Shown: positions 59,729 through 64,000 of the stretch, one piece after another
How positions within the stretch are numbered: the stretch's first letter is position 1
How the letters are laid out: each line of letters opens with the position of its first letter
Assembly: GCA_016342585.1 (NCBI GenBank)
Contig: JAEINK010000003.1
Span: 1-64,000 of the forward strand
Origin: Spirochaetales bacterium
GTDB lineage: Bacteria; Spirochaetota; Spirochaetia; UBA9216
Length of the DNA stretch: 64,000 nucleotides
Reading direction: 5' to 3'
The notes under the pieces: model-generated
Told to the model about the DNA's origin: nothing
Databases searched by the model: none
Seen by the model: the letters and a program-made list of their open reading frames with translations, nothing else
Made by a program: the position numbers and the translations under genes

Positions 59729-59745
59729 TTCCTCCAATGGAGGAA
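59729..59745 (+). promoter_or_regulatory. Hairpin in the dksA-like gene leader
   Basis: TTCCTCCA-A-TGGAGGAA is a perfect 17-bp inverted repeat 38 bp before the ATG; flanking AAGG/CCTT bases can extend the stem with bulges. It contains an anti-Shine-Dalgarno-like TCCTCC that could pair with a ribosome-binding site or bind a protein. Confidence 0.5.
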
Positions 59746-59783
59746 ACCTTGATAATGACCTAAAAAGAAGAGGGAATTATATT

Positions 59784-60140
59784 ATGGACAAGGCTTTTTT
59801 AGAAAAAATGCATCAGAAACTGCTCGACCAGAAAGAAGAACTAATGAAGACTCTTCTGTCTGAGAGTGATGAGTTTAAAGGAATCGTTCAAGAGATGGAT
59901 CCCAAGGACCTTGCAGATATTGCTGCTGATGATATCGATCGTAATACCCTTGATGCTCTTGGCGCTCAGGAATCAAAGCGATTGAGATTGATCGACTCGG
60001 CACTCTCCAGATACAAGAATGGCCGTTTCGGCCTCTGTATGCGATGTAATAAGAAGATCCCTGTGGCAAGGCTGGAGGCTATTCCATATGCAATGATGTG
60101 TATTGAATGTAAATCCTCGGATGAACGAAAGAATCGATAG
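59784..60140 (+). CDS. dksA: DksA/TraR-family zinc-finger transcription factor
   Basis: 118 aa. A coiled-coil N-terminus (about 1-75, with DLADIAADDIDRNTLDALG) inserts into the RNA polymerase secondary channel in this family. A C4 zinc finger follows: C85/C88 and C106/C109. It lacks the full acidic tip motif of E. coli DksA, so ppGpp cooperation is uncertain. Divergent from infA. Confidence 0.9.
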   Translation: MDKAFLEKMHQKLLDQKEELMKTLLSESDEFKGIVQEMDPKDLADIAADDIDRNTLDALGAQESKRLRLIDSALSRYKNGRFGLCMRCNKKIPVARLEAIPYAMMCIECKSSDERKNR

Positions 60141-60212
60141 TATAAGTATACAGATTATTAAAAGTGTTAAATGACCCTTCCTTACTGCCGATAATGAGTA
60201 CAGGAAGGAGTC

Positions 60213-60617
60213 ATGAACGTAGAAAATATAAATAGTTTATCTTCTATTTCTCTTAACAGCATAGTCAGAGCGAAACATAGTCAGGGGGCAATTTCTTTGC
60301 CTGTGGATTCCTCAAGCTTTATGTATTCAAATTTAAAGCATATTCGGGGAATTCCTGCTTTTGGGGGAACTCCCGGATACTCTATGTCCAGGTTACGCGT
60401 TCTTGATAATTTGATTGACCGCCTTCAGGATTTGAAGGGAGATGATTATTCGCAGGAGAGGGTAGATGAGGCCATTCTCTTTTCCGATGTCAGTCAGCTT
60501 GAAGAGATGACAGAGACCTTGAAAAATGAACTTCGGGATGTGCTTTCGAATAGAATTCCCGGGTTTTTGGGGCCTTCAGAGTATGACACAGGTCTTATCC
60601 TGAACCTTTCGGTTTAA
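60213..60617 (+). CDS. Hypothetical protein
   Basis: 134 aa without signal or membrane helices. It starts MNVENINSLSSISLNS, is Ser/Asn-rich for 45 residues, then has a helical charged part (RLRVLDNLIDRLQDLKGDDY, LEEMTETLKNELRDVL). AGGAAGGAG lies upstream of ATG 60213. No family recognised. Followed 10 bp later by a membrane-protein gene, so co-transcribed. Confidence 0.65.
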   Translation: MNVENINSLSSISLNSIVRAKHSQGAISLPVDSSSFMYSNLKHIRGIPAFGGTPGYSMSRLRVLDNLIDRLQDLKGDDYSQERVDEAILFSDVSQLEEMTETLKNELRDVLSNRIPGFLGPSEYDTGLILNLSV

Positions 60618-60627
60618 ACTTCAAGGT

Positions 60628-61830
60628 ATGAATTTAATTATTATCGTCGCATTTTTAATTGCCATATTCTTTTATCTCCTTATTCCTGCCGGTGGTGCTT
60701 TTTATGTCCGCCGCAGGTGGCGCCTTTTTCGTAAAAGTGTTATCGACTCTTCAAGCCTGCCCGAAGTCAGTTATGCTAAGCTTAAAAATGTTTCCGATGG
60801 GTATGCTGGAGAGTTCAGGATGCTTGGTAGCCTTCAGGCCATACAGGGGGATGATTCTGTTTGGATATCCAATCGTGCTATCAGTCTCCGTGTTCAGCTT
60901 ACCGGTGTAGATGTGTATACCCTCCCGCATTCGGCACTTATCGGGAAAGGGCGAAATATCTCCATCCGTGAGAATTTGACTGATGAGATCCCCGTCAGAA
61001 TGCCCTGGAACCGCTTTTCTTCCCTGCCGGAGGGGACAAGATTACTTGTTTCCGGTTCTCTTTATCGTGAAAAGGGACAACTGCTGTTTAAGACCAGCCG
61101 GGAGACCCCTTTGTTGGTCCTGATTTATGATGGTTCTGAGAATACAATCCTGATAAGAACTATCTGGGCAGGAAGGCAGCAAAATGAGTATATAAATGAT
61201 TTTACCCCCGGATCCATGGCCGCCGGGGGGGTTATTCTTCTTTTGTTAACCTACTTGTCTACCCGCTTAACCGGTGCTGATTTCTACAGTTGGCTGATTT
61301 TTACCATGGCCCTCTCGCCCTTGTTTGCTATTCTACCCCCGGGACTCGGACTTTTCGAGCTCTATCTGATTTTCTGGCGGAGAGGGCGGCGATACAGGGC
61401 TGAACGTGATCTTGTGCTTCTCTCCTTAAGATATTGGCCCGGGGTTGATTCTCTCTCATACTGTTCAGATATAAGGCTTCACGGCAGTCAGACTTACGGT
61501 TACAGGCTGCTGGAGTCGGGTAGAATTGCAATAGAGCAGGTTAATGGTGGTAGACTGATCAATACCGGATTTTTGGATAATGATACGGTAATGGATTCGC
61601 CTGTCTTTGTATTTGGAATTGTGGGAGATGAGGCCGGGCAGGAGCTCTTCCCGCCTTCAAAGGATCTAATGATCTCCCCCTTGATTATTCCCGGTGATCC
61701 GTCAGTCCTTTTTAAAATATGCTCAAAAAAGGCCAGAATTATGGAAATCCTGGCCGGTTTGTCATTGCTTGCCGGTTTTGCGTTGAATCTGTTTCTTTTC
61801 TTATTGATTCTCCGTTATATTATCTATTAA
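60628..61830 (+). CDS. Membrane protein of unknown function
   Basis: 400 aa with an N-terminal helix (about 3-25), a beta-rich domain (about 30-185), a paired helix region (about 192-250) and a C-terminal helix (about 372-399). A second beta-rich domain (about 260-365) precedes the last helix. The layout (TM-domain-TM-domain-TM) resembles E3/GIDE-like membrane proteins, but no RING or catalytic motif is seen. Function unknown. Confidence 0.65.
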   Translation: MNLIIIVAFLIAIFFYLLIPAGGAFYVRRRWRLFRKSVIDSSSLPEVSYAKLKNVSDGYAGEFRMLGSLQAIQGDDSVWISNRAISLRVQLTGVDVYTLPHSALIGKGRNISIRENLTDEIPVRMPWNRFSSLPEGTRLLVSGSLYREKGQLLFKTSRETPLLVLIYDGSENTILIRTIWAGRQQNEYINDFTPGSMAAGGVILLLLTYLSTRLTGADFYSWLIFTMALSPLFAILPPGLGLFELYLIFWRRGRRYRAERDLVLLSLRYWPGVDSLSYCSDIRLHGSQTYGYRLLESGRIAIEQVNGGRLINTGFLDNDTVMDSPVFVFGIVGDEAGQELFPPSKDLMISPLIIPGDPSVLFKICSKKARIMEILAGLSLLAGFALNLFLFLLILRYIIY

Positions 61831-61849
61831 ATCTTCCTTATATTAGAAA

Positions 61850-63025
61850 CTATCTCTTCTTTGCGTAATTAACAGTTAGCTTTCTTCCTCGAAATTCCTG
61901 TTCGTTTAAGTTGTTGACAGCGGCATCGGCATGATCAATATGAATATCTACGAATGAGTATGAATCAAGGATTTTTATCGTTCCAATTTTGTTAGAGTCC
62001 ATATTCAGCTGGGTACAGATAAATCTTGTAAGATCTTTTGGAAAAACTCTTCTGTTTTTTCCTATACTAAAGAAAAGGGTTGTATAATTTCCTGTCGCTT
62101 TTGGTCGTTCCGATGCCTTCAGGTTTGGCTGGATCCGGGATCTCCCCCGGGAAGGGGCTGCTGATGTTGCTGCCGGGGCCGGACTTTCATCTATCAATGC
62201 TCTGAGAAGGTAGGCACCTATATAGGAGCGCATAGTCAGAGGAACACTCTTTTTGATCAATTTCTTGTACTTATCCAAGCCCTTGGGATCCTTATCCGAT
62301 TTTATCAGGGTTACGAGATCTTTAATTTTGTCTTTTACAAATTCTTCATTGTTGTCTGATACATTTTTTGTATCCATTGTTTCTTCCTTCTTCTCTTCTG
62401 TCTGGGAAATAAATTGTTTGAAGGGTTTCCTGGAAAATTCCTCAAAAACGGTTAAAAATTCATCTTTGGGTGCAAAAAATATGGTTTGCACTTTTTTGGG
62501 AAGTCTGGATGAGATAAAGAAAAGATCCTTGTCAAATCCTGATGGTATTGTATCACGTGCAATAAAGACGATAACAATCGAGGTATTATTCATTGGCAGG
62601 TTCTTTTTCCGAATCTGGTCAATAATACGGTCTGTATTGCCGATTATGATATCGGGATTACGTGACAACTCCTGGAATTCCCGCTTAGACTCCCCATTGG
62701 CACTTAAAGTTGTGGCAATATAGGGGAGTCTGTTACTGGAAATAATATTGGATGCCAGGGAACCGAGTTTTCCGATTTCCTTACTGTCCGGCGAAATGAT
62801 GAGGGCCTTTGCTGGTTTCCCTTTTTCAGGGACTCCTGTGAAGGCAGACAACAGGGCTGCCAAAGTTTTTCCTCGATTATTTCCTGTGTTGATGAAAAGG
62901 TCCTTGCCTTCTGCAATTTTGGGCAGAACTTCTTCCTGGAATGGGGTTAGCCTGCGGAAGCCGGCATTTTGTGCCAGATTCTTTAAATTCGTGACGGTAG
63001 ATACAACGTTGCTTTCATGGAACAT
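61850..63025 (-). CDS. Degenerate DEAD-box-like protein with DbpA RNA-binding domain
   Basis: 391 aa. Residues about 1-215 resemble the first RecA domain of a DEAD-box helicase: a Q-motif-like RRLTPFQEEVLP and a modified Walker A TGNNRGKT. The DEAD position reads FIARD and no second helicase domain follows. After an acidic linker and an Ala/Pro/Arg-rich stretch, residues about 315-391 match a DbpA-type RRM (NRRVFPKDLTRFICTQLN, ending RKLTVNYAKKR). Likely an RNA-binding protein without unwinding activity. Convergent with the membrane-protein gene. Confidence 0.75.
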   Translation of the reverse strand: MFHESNVVSTVTNLKNLAQNAGFRRLTPFQEEVLPKIAEGKDLFINTGNNRGKTLAALLSAFTGVPEKGKPAKALIISPDSKEIGKLGSLASNIISSNRLPYIATTLSANGESKREFQELSRNPDIIIGNTDRIIDQIRKKNLPMNNTSIVIVFIARDTIPSGFDKDLFFISSRLPKKVQTIFFAPKDEFLTVFEEFSRKPFKQFISQTEEKKEETMDTKNVSDNNEEFVKDKIKDLVTLIKSDKDPKGLDKYKKLIKKSVPLTMRSYIGAYLLRALIDESPAPAATSAAPSRGRSRIQPNLKASERPKATGNYTTLFFSIGKNRRVFPKDLTRFICTQLNMDSNKIGTIKILDSYSFVDIHIDHADAAVNNLNEQEFRGRKLTVNYAKKR

Positions 63026-63130
63026 TTTGATTTCCTGGTGATCCCTTAGGGGTAATCGGTATAGTTTGATTACCTAGTTTCGACAACTTTATAAATAGTT
63101 GGATTTTTTGTCAAGGAATAACAGCCATTC

Positions 63131-63146
63131 GATCGATTTATCGATC
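63131..63146. repeat. Inverted repeat upstream of the exported gene
   Basis: GATCGATTTATCGATC: perfect 7-bp arms, 2-nt centre, 25 bp before the next ATG. Possible operator or chance AT/GC dyad. Confidence 0.4.
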
Positions 63147-63171
63147 ATATTGGATGGAGGAGAGACTGAAT

Positions 63172-64000
63172 ATGTTAAGAAAAAAATGGATTATCATGAT
63201 AATCCTGGTTTCAGGGATGCAAATTGCCTTTTCCGGTGAGATTTTCCGATTTCAATATACGACTGGTGATCGGTTTAGAATCCTCTCTGAAGTCAATGAA
63301 GATGTATATATTAATGGGTTCTACTCCCATTCTGCGGAAATCCTAAATAGGATTGCCATGGAGATAGAGGCATCCGATGAGGATGGCGGAACAATCTCCG
63401 GGATGTTTCAGACCTCGGAAAGGGTTTTTGGTTCGGGACAGGCCTACAGTTGGGGGCGGGAATATCCATCTCGATTTACACGGGATAACCGTGGTCATTA
63501 TAATATTGAGAGACAATACTATATGCCGGTAGTCCGGAATGTCCCCATATTTCCGGAAGGTCCGGTAGAGCCTGGAGAGAGCTGGAGCTTTCCTGCCCAT
63601 GAAGTTCATGATTTTCGGGAGAATCTTGGTGTTGATGAGCCTTTTATAATTCCTGTTGATGTTAAATATACTTATCTTGGTCCTGAAACATTCGAAGGGC
63701 AGGAGTATCATCTCATCTCAATTGACTATACAATCTTTTACCAGCCTGAATTCCCCGGGGGGAACAGGGTAAATCCTAATTATCCTGTACGTATCTCCGG
63801 GTTTTCAAATCAGATCCTGTACTGGAATCTTGAGGCCGGCCGGGCGGATGCCTATGCTGAGGAGTTCGATATATTTTTTGATCTCCTGTCGGGTAATTCC
63901 GTCGAGTATCAGGGGACTGCCGGGGCTCATGTGGTTGAGGCCCTGCTGATGGACAGGGAGGCTCTGGCGGAAGATATTACTGATGCCCTGGCGGAACATG
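63172..64000 (+). CDS. Exported protein, probably OmpA-like (runs off the window)
   Basis: The first 276 codons of an open frame continuing past the edge. It starts MLRKKWIIMIILVSGMQIAF, a signal peptide, with GGAGGAG upstream of ATG 63172. The mature part is beta-rich (FRFQYTTGDRFRILSEVNE, WSFPAHEVHDF). The last residues (ALLMDREALAEDITDALAE) look like the entry to an OmpA/MotB peptidoglycan-binding domain, as in spirochaete OmpA-family proteins; that is inference from the partial sequence. Confidence 0.65.
   Translation, partial: MLRKKWIIMIILVSGMQIAFSGEIFRFQYTTGDRFRILSEVNEDVYINGFYSHSAEILNRIAMEIEASDEDGGTISGMFQTSERVFGSGQAYSWGREYPSRFTRDNRGHYNIERQYYMPVVRNVPIFPEGPVEPGESWSFPAHEVHDFRENLGVDEPFIIPVDVKYTYLGPETFEGQEYHLISIDYTIFYQPEFPGGNRVNPNYPVRISGFSNQILYWNLEAGRADAYAEEFDIFFDLLSGNSVEYQGTAGAHVVEALLMDREALAEDITDALAEH

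Noticed and set aside
1-64000. CRISPR arrays, insertion sequences, prophage or integron signals
   Set aside because: No repeat-spacer pattern, transposase, integrase or phage gene is seen anywhere in the window.

Overview
The window looks like chromosomal DNA of a free-living, anaerobic or micro-aerotolerant member of the Spirochaetota (Spirochaeta/Sediminispirochaeta-like). This is an inference from gene content: a complete Bat (aerotolerance) operon, an FlgM-like protein, an infA/dksA pair, HATPase-HDOD and HD-GYP regulators, and several envelope and cytosolic proteins of unknown function. Metabolic genes fit a fermenting anaerobe: ADP-forming acetate-CoA ligase, D-lactate dehydrogenase, Hcp and ferritin. 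There is no rRNA, prophage, insertion sequence or CRISPR array, and no gene-free stretch longer than about 300 bp.

Layout. 1-4.3 kb: truncated NlpC/P60 lipoprotein, rlmE, polyprenyl synthetase, a Fur/PerR regulator, a TIGR02757 protein and a membrane protein. 4.3-10 kb: a metal and redox/nitrosative-stress island with ferritin, a tight hcp-methyltransferase-cupin operon, a divergent HcpR-like regulator, and a second, damaged operon (truncated permease, a tiny Fe-S protein with in-frame TGA at a cluster-ligand position, a second cupin, a frameshifted CRP/FNR regulator). 10-16.5 kb: metA and metY, D-LDH, a cyclic-nucleotide-gated K+ channel, a MarR regulator with divergent quinone reductase, and a hydrolase pseudogene. 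16.5-22.7 kb: REC-HD-GYP regulator, MerR-controlled ABC exporter, rhomboid protease, adenosine deaminase. 22.8-30.2 kb: ABC-F ATPase, amino-acid permease fused to a PTS EIIA domain, ADP-forming acyl-CoA synthetase, zinc-ribbon SDR. 30.2-33.4 kb: pdxST with divergent MocR/PdxR regulator. 33.4-46.8 kb: aspS, rsmI, flgM, a degenerate Fe-ADH, TrmH-family methyltransferase, glutaredoxin, HATPase-HDOD, Lon-like protease, Nif3, lspA. 46.9-50 kb: tRNA-Ala(GGC), HD-GYP, histidinol phosphatase, DUF4097 protein. 50-59.3 kb: argJ, then moxR-DUF58-membrane protein-batA-batB-batC-batD/E-smr in one closely packed operon. 59.3-64 kb: infA, dksA-like, two unknown genes, a degenerate DEAD-box protein with a DbpA-type RNA-binding domain, and the start of an exported OmpA-like protein.

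Regulation is unusually legible. There are Fur/PerR-type boxes at both the regulator and ferritin; a 16-bp palindrome between hcp and hcpR; a TGTGA-N6-TCACA box before the damaged operon; a MerR promoter with the diagnostic 19-bp spacer; a MarR operator with 12-bp arms; and repeated TTGTATCG-type sites between pdxS and pdxR. The most interesting items are the in-frame TGA at a cluster-ligand position of the mini Fe-S protein (possible selenocysteine), the CRP/FNR gene whose frame break lies inside a 41-bp palindrome, a PdxR-like regulator lacking its Schiff-base lysine, and three enzyme-like proteins lacking active-site residues (Fe-ADH, DEAD-box, SDR).
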